From the NCBI GenBank assembly GCA_024403335.1, contig JAKSSA010000002.1, forward strand, positions 1 to 64,000: DNA of 64,000 bases, given 5' to 3'. The notes under the pieces were generated by a model. That model had not been told where the DNA came from and made no database searches. It worked only from the letters and a program-made list of their open reading frames with translations. This document shows positions 49,015 to 57,835 of this stretch, in pieces. Origin of the DNA: Lachnospiraceae bacterium. Lineage in GTDB: Bacteria > Bacillota > Clostridia > Lachnospirales > Lachnospiraceae. How positions within the stretch are numbered: the stretch's first letter is position 1; every line of letters begins with the position of its first letter. The position numbers were made by a program, and so were the translations under genes.

Positions 49015-51441
49015 TCAATCTTTTTTTCCGTTAAACAATTTTCCTAATAAGCCTTTTCGTTTGTCATCCTTTATCTTAATTTTAGCAAAATCAGGCACCT
49101 GTAAATCGTACATATAATCTCCTATTATATACTCTTCCAAGGTGGTATTATTAAAATACTGTTCTACTGTCCTGAAGCCGCTTGGAACAAAAAAGAGAAT
49201 ATCAAAGCCTACAAGGTTTAAGAAGGACACAATAATAGTATCTTCTAAAGAAATGCATTGCTTAGTTGGAACTATATAAATCAGCTTAGGATTTTTCTGG
49301 GTAAAATCAAACTTCTGAATCATTCTCATAAAAATATCAGAAAGATTCAGTAAAGTTGCAACCACCACATATTCCATACCATTAGTTCCAATTCCGACAA
49401 TAGTATGCTGATTAATAAGTGCCTGTATTCTTTCAAGGATAAAATCCTGCATATCTTCTCTCAAATATCCATATCTGTAACATTTGCTCTTTTTTATTTT
49501 TTCTGTTTGAAGCTTGCCGTTTACCAAAAATGATGTAACAAACATCATTATCGGATTACGAGAACCTTGCTCAATATAAGGTGTCTTTTTGATGAGAATA
49601 GTATCAGGAGTAAGAAGCTTTTTGATTGATTTCCAATATTCTTCAGTATTTTCGTCTTTAACACCTGAAATCTTTGCAAAAATTACAGGAATATTTGCAA
49701 CATCCTCACTTGTAGAGAAATTAGCCCTGTACTTAAGCTCAACATCCCATATTCTTTCTATTTCTTCATACATTGTCTGCAAAGTAATGACATTTGCGCG
49801 GGAAAACTGCTGTTGCCTGTATATTCCGGTGCCCTGATATAAAAAGCTGTCCAAATCCCGTTCTGCATGATATGCTGCTGTTCCCATCTTAATAGGTGCA
49901 TTAACTGAAGGGAAGGCTTCAAGGTTTATGCTTTCTTCATAGGTTAAATCAAGAAGGCAGTCATCACTTAAACAGCAGGCTGAATTCAAATTAGGTCGAA
50001 GTACTAAAACATCGCATGGAATACGAGACAAAAACTTCATAAAAAGAGCTTCGTTGCTGTTTTGACATCCGCCAAGGAAAATGAAGCAGGAAATCTGCGG
50101 CATCATCCAATTCTTAAAAAGCTCACTCTGATAACGCCTGAAGAAACAAAGCAAATAAACAGCCCTGTTATAAAGCTTGTTGTAGTTCATTCCCTCAGAT
50201 AAAGCTTCTTCCCTCAAAACATCTTTGAAGGCTTTAATTACAATCTTTTGTAAATCCTTATTTGATATAAATCTTATCAAATTCATTGATAAGCCCTTTA
50301 TCATTTGCTCGCTGTTTTCATAGTTGCCTCTTCTTATCTGAGCAACCTCTTCATTTTCAGGGCTTGCAATACTTCCACTTACCACAACTACACTTCTGCC
50401 GTCTGCTACAAGGTCATTTTTAAACTGTAAAAGTTCATTTGCATAACTTACCTTATCTTCAGCGCCATTTATTCTGTAAAAGCAGTTGTAAAAAAGTGAT
50501 TTATCATTTCCTCTAAGCAATACAGGTGTCTTAATGTCTTCTAACCCTTTTTGTTTATTAAGCCATGCATTGGTGCAGTTAAGTTTGCAATCCTCATATT
50601 CTCTTCCTTCTGTGCAAACTCCGTTATCATTGTCAATACTATTATCGACTTTATCATTCATACTATTAGCTACATTAATATCAACAGTATTAATAGATTT
50701 TACTGAATTTACTGCTCGAACATCATTTACATTTTTTACTGCATCAATAATTTTAGAACTATCTGTTTTAATGCTGCCTGCAATTAAAGCTTTAACCGAA
50801 AAGCCTTCCGGAAAAACTGTCTCATTTTCAACTTTAACAAGCTGCGAAAATCTCATTTCGCTATCATTTTTTAAATAGTCCTCATCGCCTTTATATTGTA
50901 AAAGTAAGATATCACATCCGGCCTTTGACAAAATTGATAATAAATCAAGCTCATAAGTACTTGCATAACCTTCAAACAAAACCTTAGGCGGTTTGGAAGA
51001 ATTAACCTTCTTCAAAATATTTCCAAATTTATAATAAAGCCAGCACATATACTTAATAAATGCATTCTTAAGCATATTTGAGTTCTTTCCGGCTCTTTGA
51101 AGTTCGTATAATGCATCATAAACAGAAGTCGCTACATTATTTCTAAGCGTGTTGTTCATGCCAGGAAGCCATTTTTGCAAGCTCTCAATAAAAAAACCAA
51201 GATTCATTGCAAACTCATTACCAACTATTTCATTATAATAATTTAAATTATTTCCATCAGGATTTTTTAATCCTTCATCAATTATTATTCCGTTTTTCAG
51301 GGCCTCTTCGCAATATTTCTTAATGAATTTCTCCACTTCAAAAGAATATGAATTCAATCTGCAAAAAAACACACCTTTTGCAGTTCTTTCATTCATATCA
51401 AGAAAATAATCATCAAGTTTATTTAACAATATTTTGTCCAT
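49015..51441 (-). CDS. YceG family protein, component of the TerD-linked module
   Basis: A protein of about 808 aa of the YceG_bac family, known from tellurium-resistance-like gene clusters with TerD proteins and given no proven activity. The conserved start reads NERTAKGVFFCRLNSYS and VLFEGYASTYELDLLSILSK; the C-terminal region contains ARANVITLQTMYEEIERIWD. An Asn/Asp/Val/Ser-rich low-complexity insert lies near residues 240-290. I chose the ATG at 51441; a GTG at 51468 would add nine residues. It follows terD but a terminator separates the two. Confidence 0.78.
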   Translation of the reverse strand: MDKILLNKLDDYFLDMNERTAKGVFFCRLNSYSFEVEKFIKKYCEEALKNGIIIDEGLKNPDGNNLNYYNEIVGNEFAMNLGFFIESLQKWLPGMNNTLRNNVATSVYDALYELQRAGKNSNMLKNAFIKYMCWLYYKFGNILKKVNSSKPPKVLFEGYASTYELDLLSILSKAGCDILLLQYKGDEDYLKNDSEMRFSQLVKVENETVFPEGFSVKALIAGSIKTDSSKIIDAVKNVNDVRAVNSVKSINTVDINVANSMNDKVDNSIDNDNGVCTEGREYEDCKLNCTNAWLNKQKGLEDIKTPVLLRGNDKSLFYNCFYRINGAEDKVSYANELLQFKNDLVADGRSVVVVSGSIASPENEEVAQIRRGNYENSEQMIKGLSMNLIRFISNKDLQKIVIKAFKDVLREEALSEGMNYNKLYNRAVYLLCFFRRYQSELFKNWMMPQISCFIFLGGCQNSNEALFMKFLSRIPCDVLVLRPNLNSACCLSDDCLLDLTYEESINLEAFPSVNAPIKMGTAAYHAERDLDSFLYQGTGIYRQQQFSRANVITLQTMYEEIERIWDVELKYRANFSTSEDVANIPVIFAKISGVKDENTEEYWKSIKKLLTPDTILIKKTPYIEQGSRNPIMMFVTSFLVNGKLQTEKIKKSKCYRYGYLREDMQDFILERIQALINQHTIVGIGTNGMEYVVVATLLNLSDIFMRMIQKFDFTQKNPKLIYIVPTKQCISLEDTIIVSFLNLVGFDILFFVPSGFRTVEQYFNNTTLEEYIIGDYMYDLQVPDFAKIKIKDDKRKGLLGKLFNGKKD

Positions 51442-51505
51442 TAGATCTGACCTGCCTGCATTTATCACTAAATTATTATTGTATATTATATAAGATAAAA
51501 AAACA

Positions 51506-51582
51506 AGAATATTAAAGCGTTCCTCAAAATCAGAATATTAAAGTATTCCCCAAAATCAGAATATTAAAGTATTCCCAAAATC
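51506..51582. repeat. Three 25-26-bp tandem repeats between yceG and terD
   Basis: Units at 51506-51531, 51532-51557 and 51558-51582 share AGAATATTAAAG, a few variable bases, CC or CCC and AAAATC. They lie in the promoter-proximal space of the YceG gene. Confidence 0.78.
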
Positions 51583-51597
51583 AGAATGTCATAAACT

Positions 51598-51624
51598 AAA
51601 AAACTGCCGTAAAAACGGCAGTTT
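51598..51624 (-). terminator. Terminator of terD
   Basis: AAACTGCCGT and ACGGCAGTTT form a perfect 10-bp stem around a 4-base loop, followed on the minus strand by TTTTTT-like sequence. It separates terD from yceG. Confidence 0.82.
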
Positions 51625-51639
51625 AAAACAAAATTATAA

Positions 51640-52233
51640 CTATATAAATCTCTTAACCAATTCTCCTAATCCAGGATCATTAGTTCCCTGACCAACAGCA
51701 CCAAACTTCCATTCATTGTCATGACGATATATTTCTCCGAATATCATTGCTGTAGCATTGGCATATTCATCAGAAAGATTATAGCGGCAAAGTTCCTTAT
51801 TTGTTTTTGCATCAACTATTCTGACGAATGCATTTCTAATCAACCCAAAATGCTGTCGTCTTTCATAGGCCTTGTAAATATTGCAGGAAATAACTATCTT
51901 ATCATAATCAGAGGGAACACTTCCTAAATCTATTACAATCTGCTCATCGTCGCCTTCTCCCTGACCTGTCAGATTGTCGCCCATATGGATTACAGACAAA
52001 GATTTGTGTCTTAAGTTTCCAAAATAAACTATGTCCTCTTTGGAGGTGAATTTTCCACCTTTAAGCAAGATTGCAGCAGCATCACAGTCAATTGCTTCCT
52101 TTTTGAAAAACATTGACAGCAAGCCTTTTTTCTGTTCAACCTCGTCCCAGCCAAGACCTACAATAACTCGAGATAAAGACGAACTTTCTTTTGTCAAACT
52201 AACCTTTTGTCCCTTTGTTAAGCTAACAGACAT
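51640..52233 (-). CDS. TerD family stress protein
   Basis: A 197-aa TerD-domain protein. Conserved segments include MSVSLTKGQKVSLTKE, the calcium-site region HMGDNLTGQGEGDDEQI and IVISCNIYKAYERRQ. TerD proteins bind calcium and occur in clusters for tellurite and other stress responses. Only one TerD and one YceG are present; the usual TerC, TelA and other paralogues are not in the window. The start follows TTTGGAGG. Tellurite resistance is not implied. Confidence 0.92.
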   Translation of the reverse strand: MSVSLTKGQKVSLTKESSSLSRVIVGLGWDEVEQKKGLLSMFFKKEAIDCDAAAILLKGGKFTSKEDIVYFGNLRHKSLSVIHMGDNLTGQGEGDDEQIVIDLGSVPSDYDKIVISCNIYKAYERRQHFGLIRNAFVRIVDAKTNKELCRYNLSDEYANATAMIFGEIYRHDNEWKFGAVGQGTNDPGLGELVKRFI

Positions 52234-52291
52234 ATAATTACCTCCAAATCATATCATAAGGTGATTATATCACATATCTTTTGTCAAAAAA

Positions 52292-55249
52292 TTAAAATAC
52301 AATTAATTCAAAACCACCAAATGAAGGAATACCTGAACCGTCAAATCTGAAATAAAGTGCATTTATTCCATCAGGAATATTAACATCCATTTCATACTTG
52401 TCCCAGATATTATTAGTATTGACTAAAGTTTCTCCAACCTTTTCGCCCTTCCAGTCAGTAAACAATGAAACCTTTCCGTTTCCGTATCCTCTCATTGTAA
52501 AGCGTACTTTCTTAACACCCTTACAATCAAAATACTTAAAACCTATAACTGCACCATTGTTAAAGTTTGCAACATAGCCTTCATTTTCATCGCCATCTCG
52601 GCCATCCTGCACAAGCTTTACCTTTGTTATATCAGGCAATTTAACAATATTATGTTCTCTTACAGTATCATCTCCTTCAGGATAAAAGAGGTTACATGCA
52701 ATATATGCAGGATAATATCCTTCACCCTTCAAAGGTCCATTATTCAAACCACAGCTTGTAACTTCAACCTGCTTGATATTGCAGTCCTTATCAGGATTAA
52801 TCTTTTCTGCACAAACCTGGCGTGAATACCATGTTCCATTTGTGTGTCTGTGATAGAAAACATACCACTGTCCATTGATTTCAATGATACTTCCATGATT
52901 ATTTGCGCCGTACATGGTCGCCCAATTAGCAGGTTTGTAGGAATCAATTCCCAAATCGCTGTTGCTTACTAAAACACCGCCATATTTAAATCCGCTCAAA
53001 GGCTTGTCTGAAACTGCATAGCAAAGCTCGTGCATAACAACTGAAGAATAAACAAAAACATACTTTCCGTTCATCTTTCTTATTGAAGCTGCTTCAAAAT
53101 ATTCATGATTTTCAAAGCCTGTGCCCTCAGAAGTTGTGCTGCTTGGAACAACAAATACAGGTCCTTCTTCAACAGTAAGCATGTCCTTTGACAAGCGCAT
53201 TCCCATTGCACCATGCCTTGACTTGTCACCTCTTGCGCAAAAACCGGTATAAAGATATGTATCATCTCCCTCTGTTATAACACCGGGATCAAACTGATGC
53301 TCATCACCTTCCCTGCTGCCAACCACAGTACCATCCTTATAATGAACATGACCTAAGAATTCAAACTTACCGGAAGGTGTGTCACATACAGCAACAGATA
53401 TTCTTGACTTACTTGAAATTGCATAATAAAGATAATATCTTCCATCAGGTCCAATTGTCATATCAGGTGCATAAAGCATTCCGTCACCGCGCTCATTTTC
53501 AGGTTCCTGATATTTGCTATAAATTACGCCTTCATATCTCCAATTACCCAAATCATCTACAGGAGCTGAATAGCATACATAATCTCCCATGCAGAAAACA
53601 TCGCCGTTATAAAAATCATGTGAGCCATAAATATATACTCTGTCTCCGAAAACATAAGGTTCACCATCAGGCACATATTCCCAAGAAGGAAGATATGGAT
53701 TAAAAGCCTGTTTTTTCTCAAAGCCCTGTGTTTTTTTCTTAAGCATATCCTTACGAAGGAATTTTTTAAACTCATGTCCATCTTCCGTTAAAAGAACAGG
53801 CCCGTTTGATGTAAATTCCATCTCATTTAAGCTTGCTGCATCATAAGGAGCCCAATATGGCATTCTCTTACCATCTCGGTCAACGCCATTAGGATCACCT
53901 GTTTTGATAAAGTTAGCCCAGTAATTAGCCATCATTCTTGCAAGATCAAAATGTCTTCCAACATATGGTCTTGAACATTTTCCTATGGTTTCAAAGAAGA
54001 ACCACAAATCACAGGAATGGAAGGTTCCAGGGTTATCCTCTCCCGGAATATCAGGGTTAAATCTGTAATAATAGAAATTGTTTGCCGAGCCCTGCTTTTT
54101 AAACTCTTCAAAAAGCATCTTAACCGATATTTCGATACCGCTTACAGGTGCCATTGCCTTGTCACCAAATTTTTTGTGAGCTTCTTTAGTTGCAAGGAAA
54201 ATATCTGCATCATTTCCAAAGAACTGCTTTGCCTTCGCTTCCAGCTGTTCTTCATTTTCAGCTTCTATAAAATTCAGGAATTCATCTGCTGTATTTCCTG
54301 CCATAACAGGAACATCAAGCCACTCGCCCTTTAAGCATGCCTTTACTGCATCGCCATTAATAAATTTATGATCAACAGTACCCCAAAGTCTTCCATGAGT
54401 ACGGTTGAATTCGTTATACTTTTGAAGAATTGTATCCTGATCGATTTTTCTTGCTTCCTCTAAGGTTTCAACGCCTAAAAGCTTGAAAAACTCTTTTCCA
54501 TAATTTTCAACATTTTCAAGTGTATCTATAGGAGGAAAACCATTATCTGCATAAGCATTTCCAATAACGCCACTCATTACAATTGCCTTTTGGAAAAGGC
54601 CTTTGTTTTCAAGATTGGTAAGCTGTGCCATTACAGAACCGCCACCTGCTGACTGTCCGGCAATAGTAATATTATCAGGATCGCCACCAAAAGCCGCAAT
54701 ATTTTCCTTAACCCATCTTGTACCGGCCTGCTGATCAAGATATCCAAAATTTGCAGGCTTGTCAGGATTTTCTTTAGTAATCTCAGGATGTGCGAAAAAT
54801 CCGAAAACATTAAGTCTGTAATTTACAGAAACAACTATAATACCTCTGCTTGCAAGTCTTTCACCATCAAACTCCATTTCAGAAGGATATCCCCACTGTA
54901 AACCGCCACCAAAATACCATACAAGTACAGGGAGCTTTTCATCCTCTCTCTTTGCAGGTGTCCAGATATTGAGATACAAATTGTCTTCACTTATTTCAAC
55001 ACCGGGGTCAACATGCCATTCCCTGCAATAAATATCAGTTCCAAGTCCTGGTCTGTCCTGCACTGAAATAGCCTTAAAAGCATATGCTTCCAATTCACCT
55101 TCCCAACTGTCACAAGGAACCGGTGCATGCCATCTTAAATCCCCAACAGGTGGCTTTGCAAAAGGAATCCCCTTAAAACTTGTTATTCTCGGATCACTTG
55201 AAGGCAATCCTTTGATAACCCCATATTTAGTAGTAACTTTTCTTAACAT
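52292..55249 (-). CDS. Carboxylesterase fused to a GH43 glycoside hydrolase
   Basis: A 985-aa two-enzyme fusion. Residues 1-500 are a type B carboxylesterase: nucleophile Ser200 in AGQSAGGGS, candidate Glu323 in NTADEF and His411 in GTFHSCD. After a short linker (about 500-515) a GH43 domain starts FNPYLPSWEYVPDGEPYVFG (candidate base Asp528), with YAPDM, HQFDPGV and EYFEAASIRK (candidate acid Glu719). The last 130 residues look like a carbohydrate-binding beta-sandwich. There is no signal peptide, so it would act inside the cell on imported, esterified arabino- or xylo-oligosaccharides. The start follows AAGGAG. Confidence 0.88.
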   Translation of the reverse strand: MLRKVTTKYGVIKGLPSSDPRITSFKGIPFAKPPVGDLRWHAPVPCDSWEGELEAYAFKAISVQDRPGLGTDIYCREWHVDPGVEISEDNLYLNIWTPAKREDEKLPVLVWYFGGGLQWGYPSEMEFDGERLASRGIIVVSVNYRLNVFGFFAHPEITKENPDKPANFGYLDQQAGTRWVKENIAAFGGDPDNITIAGQSAGGGSVMAQLTNLENKGLFQKAIVMSGVIGNAYADNGFPPIDTLENVENYGKEFFKLLGVETLEEARKIDQDTILQKYNEFNRTHGRLWGTVDHKFINGDAVKACLKGEWLDVPVMAGNTADEFLNFIEAENEEQLEAKAKQFFGNDADIFLATKEAHKKFGDKAMAPVSGIEISVKMLFEEFKKQGSANNFYYYRFNPDIPGEDNPGTFHSCDLWFFFETIGKCSRPYVGRHFDLARMMANYWANFIKTGDPNGVDRDGKRMPYWAPYDAASLNEMEFTSNGPVLLTEDGHEFKKFLRKDMLKKKTQGFEKKQAFNPYLPSWEYVPDGEPYVFGDRVYIYGSHDFYNGDVFCMGDYVCYSAPVDDLGNWRYEGVIYSKYQEPENERGDGMLYAPDMTIGPDGRYYLYYAISSKSRISVAVCDTPSGKFEFLGHVHYKDGTVVGSREGDEHQFDPGVITEGDDTYLYTGFCARGDKSRHGAMGMRLSKDMLTVEEGPVFVVPSSTTSEGTGFENHEYFEAASIRKMNGKYVFVYSSVVMHELCYAVSDKPLSGFKYGGVLVSNSDLGIDSYKPANWATMYGANNHGSIIEINGQWYVFYHRHTNGTWYSRQVCAEKINPDKDCNIKQVEVTSCGLNNGPLKGEGYYPAYIACNLFYPEGDDTVREHNIVKLPDITKVKLVQDGRDGDENEGYVANFNNGAVIGFKYFDCKGVKKVRFTMRGYGNGKVSLFTDWKGEKVGETLVNTNNIWDKYEMDVNIPDGINALYFRFDGSGIPSFGGFELIVF

Positions 55250-55363
55250 AGCCCTCTCCTTCTCAAAAAAGCTTTATATAATTAATCATAGCAATTAATC
55301 ACACAGTCAATTATAGTTAATTTTCGCAATTTATACCTACCGAGATTTGCGTTTAACTTGTCA

Positions 55364-55420
55364 TAATTTGCGATTTCATTATTTAAGTTTACCATACAAT
55401 ACAGTAATTTGCGATTTCAT
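55364..55420. repeat. Direct repeat TAATTTGCGATTTCAT, two copies 41 bp apart
   Basis: Exact 16-base copies at 55364-55379 and 55405-55420, upstream of the esterase-GH43 gene. A weaker related piece (AGATTTGCG) lies just before. They could be operators for the adjacent gene or part of a decayed tandem repeat. Confidence 0.55.
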
Positions 55421-55449
55421 ATATATCATTTTATATTATGCATACAACA

Positions 55450-55488
55450 AAAGCCTTCCTATAAGAAAATACTTAATAAGAAGGCTTT
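55450..55488 (-). terminator. Possible terminator after the sensor-GGDEF gene
   Basis: AAAGCCTTC and GAAGGCTTT form a 9-bp stem across a loop of about 20 bases; the minus strand continues TTGTTG, a weak U-tract. It lies about 125 bases after the stop codon. Confidence 0.45.
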
Positions 55489-55557
55489 GTAATCCAATCT
55501 TGAATAACTAATTCAGATAAGAAAGCTTTGTAATTCATATTTGAATAACTGATTCAA
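55476..55557. repeat. Two 41-bp tandem copies
   Basis: Copies at 55476-55516 and 55517-55557 match closely, each starting ATAAGAA(G/A)GCTTTGTAAT and containing TTGAATAACT. They fill part of the 364-base interval between the GGDEF gene and the esterase-GH43 gene. Confidence 0.72.
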
Positions 55558-55613
55558 CAAATCAAGGATTAAAATACCAGATTCAGCAATCAGAGCAAAT
55601 AAAATGCCACATA

Positions 55614-57497
55614 TCAAGGTTTAAACCATCTGTGCTGTGAATCCTTAACTTTGTACATCTGCACATCAGCTTCTTTAATATAATCTTCCAAGCCTTTTCC
55701 ATCATAAGGATCCGTAACCGTATAACCGATACTTACACTTAATTTGAAAGGGAAGGTGTTATTAAGAAGACTCTTTTCAATGCTGTCATGGATTGCTTTA
55801 ACCATACCTGCTGCATCTTCTCTGTCCTTGCATTCTGAAACTACCAGGAATTCATCACCGCCGTAGCGCATACCGATGGAATTCGGGCGTTCATTTTCCT
55901 TAATAGCAGACGATACAATACGAATTGCATTATCTCCATGCTGATGGCCATATTTATCATTGATTTTCTTCATATAATCAATATCAAAGAAGCATACAAC
56001 CGCTTTCTTACGATCATCATCTATTTTGTTGAACATCGGAACTATTGTTTCGTCATAGGTAAATCGATTATAAAGACCTGATAACGAATCTTTTCTGTAA
56101 AGTTCCATCAAATCACGATTAAGCATTCTCAGACTAAGTGAGGTTCTCATTCGCGTGAAGGCCTGACTGAGCCAGGTAGTATACATATTGGTAAGATTGT
56201 CACTTATCCAATAAGGAAAATCCACGAAGGAAACATATCCTACAAATCCGCCGCCGGCCAAAATAGGTGAAATAAAGTAGACATGAGCCTCTTCCGTTTC
56301 CTTATATCCGGGAATTATCTCATCACGATCAACTTCACCATATTTATAATTCTTACCGTCTCTGAAAGCAACCAGTGATTTATAGGTATCTCTCAGACTA
56401 TTGGTGAATACTTTTCTGTTATCCTCGGTGCAATTCTCAAACAATCTGTCATCAATCATGATGAACATATTTTCGCAGTTAAAGAATATATCATTTTCGT
56501 AGTGCCATTCCAAACTTCCCTTAAGCTGTTCAAAATCCGAAGACGGAATAATTGCATTATCAAGTGCCTGTCTTACATAATTCAAAGACTCATCTCTTTT
56601 GTGCTTACTGAACAATTGTGAGCAAAGCTTTCGTCTTATCTCCTCATATTGATTTTCAACTTTGCATCCGCAGCTTTCAGCAATTACAAGTTTGGATTCT
56701 ATTAAATCTATATCCTGTCCGTTACCAAACAAAACCTCAACGCAGCGTCTTCCTACTTCCTGGAAATCCTGATTAACCGTTGTGAGTGCAGGATAGGTTG
56801 ATTTGGCATAGCTTGCATTGTCATAACCTGTAACAATAGTGTTTTCAGGAATCTTATATCCTGCTTCATTCAGTAAAGTAATAGCATACAAAGCCATCGC
56901 ATCATTTGCACAGATAAATGCATCCGGTAAATTTTCCCTGTCTTTAAGAATTTGATCTATCGCACGCTTTACTCCGATATATTCCCAGTTTCCATAATAT
57001 ACATCTTCATCTTCAAATCTGATGCCATGATCTAAAAATACTTCCTTAGTAATTCTGATTCTTTCGTTTGAATCTATCTGGTCTTTTTTGCCGGCAATAA
57101 AAACCGGATGTTTAACATTATGAACCTCTGTCAAATGATTAAGCAGTTCATACATACCGGACTTGTTATCCGTTCTTATACATGGAACATTTTTTACAAT
57201 TTTACCAAAGGTTACAACCGGCACCCCTGCCATCTGTGCCTTCTGGCATAATTCATAAGCTATATAATTGTCAGCTATGCTGCTTGCAAAAACTATAATT
57301 CCATCAAAAGCAGAAATATTCGGCAATTCATAAATTGTATTTTCTGCCTCAACATTTTCACCTGTACCATAAGAAGTATATGTTTCAAAAACAAAAACAT
57401 CAGGTCTTTCCATTCCACTGTTCTTAATGCCTTTAAGCACTTCGAATACTATTTCCTGATCCCACCCGTTTACAAATACTCCAATTCTCTTACGCAT
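55614..57497 (-). CDS. LacI-like sugar-sensor domain fused to a GGDEF diguanylate cyclase
   Basis: A protein of about 627 aa. Residues 1-270 look like the periplasmic-binding-protein effector domain of LacI regulators (MRKRIGVFVNGWDQ, ICANDAMALYAITLLNEAGY, TGYDNASYAKSTYPALTTV) but there is no DNA-binding helix-turn-helix and no signal peptide. A GAF-like middle follows. The C-terminus is a GGDEF domain (DSLSGLYNR, VCFFDIDYMKKINDKYGH, MRYGGDEF) with an intact active site; the inhibitory RxxD site is absent. It would make c-di-GMP in response to a ligand, maybe a sugar. I chose the ATG at 57497, after GGAAGG. Confidence 0.88.
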   Translation of the reverse strand: MRKRIGVFVNGWDQEIVFEVLKGIKNSGMERPDVFVFETYTSYGTGENVEAENTIYELPNISAFDGIIVFASSIADNYIAYELCQKAQMAGVPVVTFGKIVKNVPCIRTDNKSGMYELLNHLTEVHNVKHPVFIAGKKDQIDSNERIRITKEVFLDHGIRFEDEDVYYGNWEYIGVKRAIDQILKDRENLPDAFICANDAMALYAITLLNEAGYKIPENTIVTGYDNASYAKSTYPALTTVNQDFQEVGRRCVEVLFGNGQDIDLIESKLVIAESCGCKVENQYEEIRRKLCSQLFSKHKRDESLNYVRQALDNAIIPSSDFEQLKGSLEWHYENDIFFNCENMFIMIDDRLFENCTEDNRKVFTNSLRDTYKSLVAFRDGKNYKYGEVDRDEIIPGYKETEEAHVYFISPILAGGGFVGYVSFVDFPYWISDNLTNMYTTWLSQAFTRMRTSLSLRMLNRDLMELYRKDSLSGLYNRFTYDETIVPMFNKIDDDRKKAVVCFFDIDYMKKINDKYGHQHGDNAIRIVSSAIKENERPNSIGMRYGGDEFLVVSECKDREDAAGMVKAIHDSIEKSLLNNTFPFKLSVSIGYTVTDPYDGKGLEDYIKEADVQMYKVKDSQHRWFKP

Positions 57498-57575
57498 GCT
57501 AATTCCTTCCATCAGGGAGCTTAAAATCGTAATACCCCTATTACATTATATACACTTCCCACAAAAAATCACTTT

Positions 57576-57605
57576 ATTATAAAACATTTTTTATGCAAAT
57601 TTCAA
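57576..57605 (-). promoter_or_regulatory. Promoter of the sensor-GGDEF gene
   Basis: On the minus strand TTGAAA (57605-57600) and TATAAT (57581-57576) are separated by 18 bases. Confidence 0.62.
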
Positions 57606-57771
57606 TACTTTCATTAAATAAAGTGTTACCAATTGCAAAAAATCATTATCACATTTTATTCGTATCTCTTCTGTTTAAAATATGCTAATCCAATCATACT
57701 TTTCATGTGATACAATTTCTTTAACCACATAACCATTATAACATTTTTCAAAAAATATTTCAAGATATTAC

Positions 57772-57800
57772 TTGACAAATAATATCACTTGTTTTATCAT
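57772..57800 (+). promoter_or_regulatory. Promoter of the GGDEF-RHH gene
   Basis: TTGACA (57772-57777) and TATCAT (57795-57800) are separated by 17 bases. The interval 57513-57835 holds divergent promoters for the two GGDEF genes and nothing else that I can see. Confidence 0.72.
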
Positions 57801-57835
57801 CAGTGCATAACAAAAAAAGTTAAGGAGGACTGAAA

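Noticed and set aside
49015..52233. Tellurite resistance operon
   Set aside because: Only TerD and YceG are present; without terC, telA or further ter genes the phenotype cannot be claimed.
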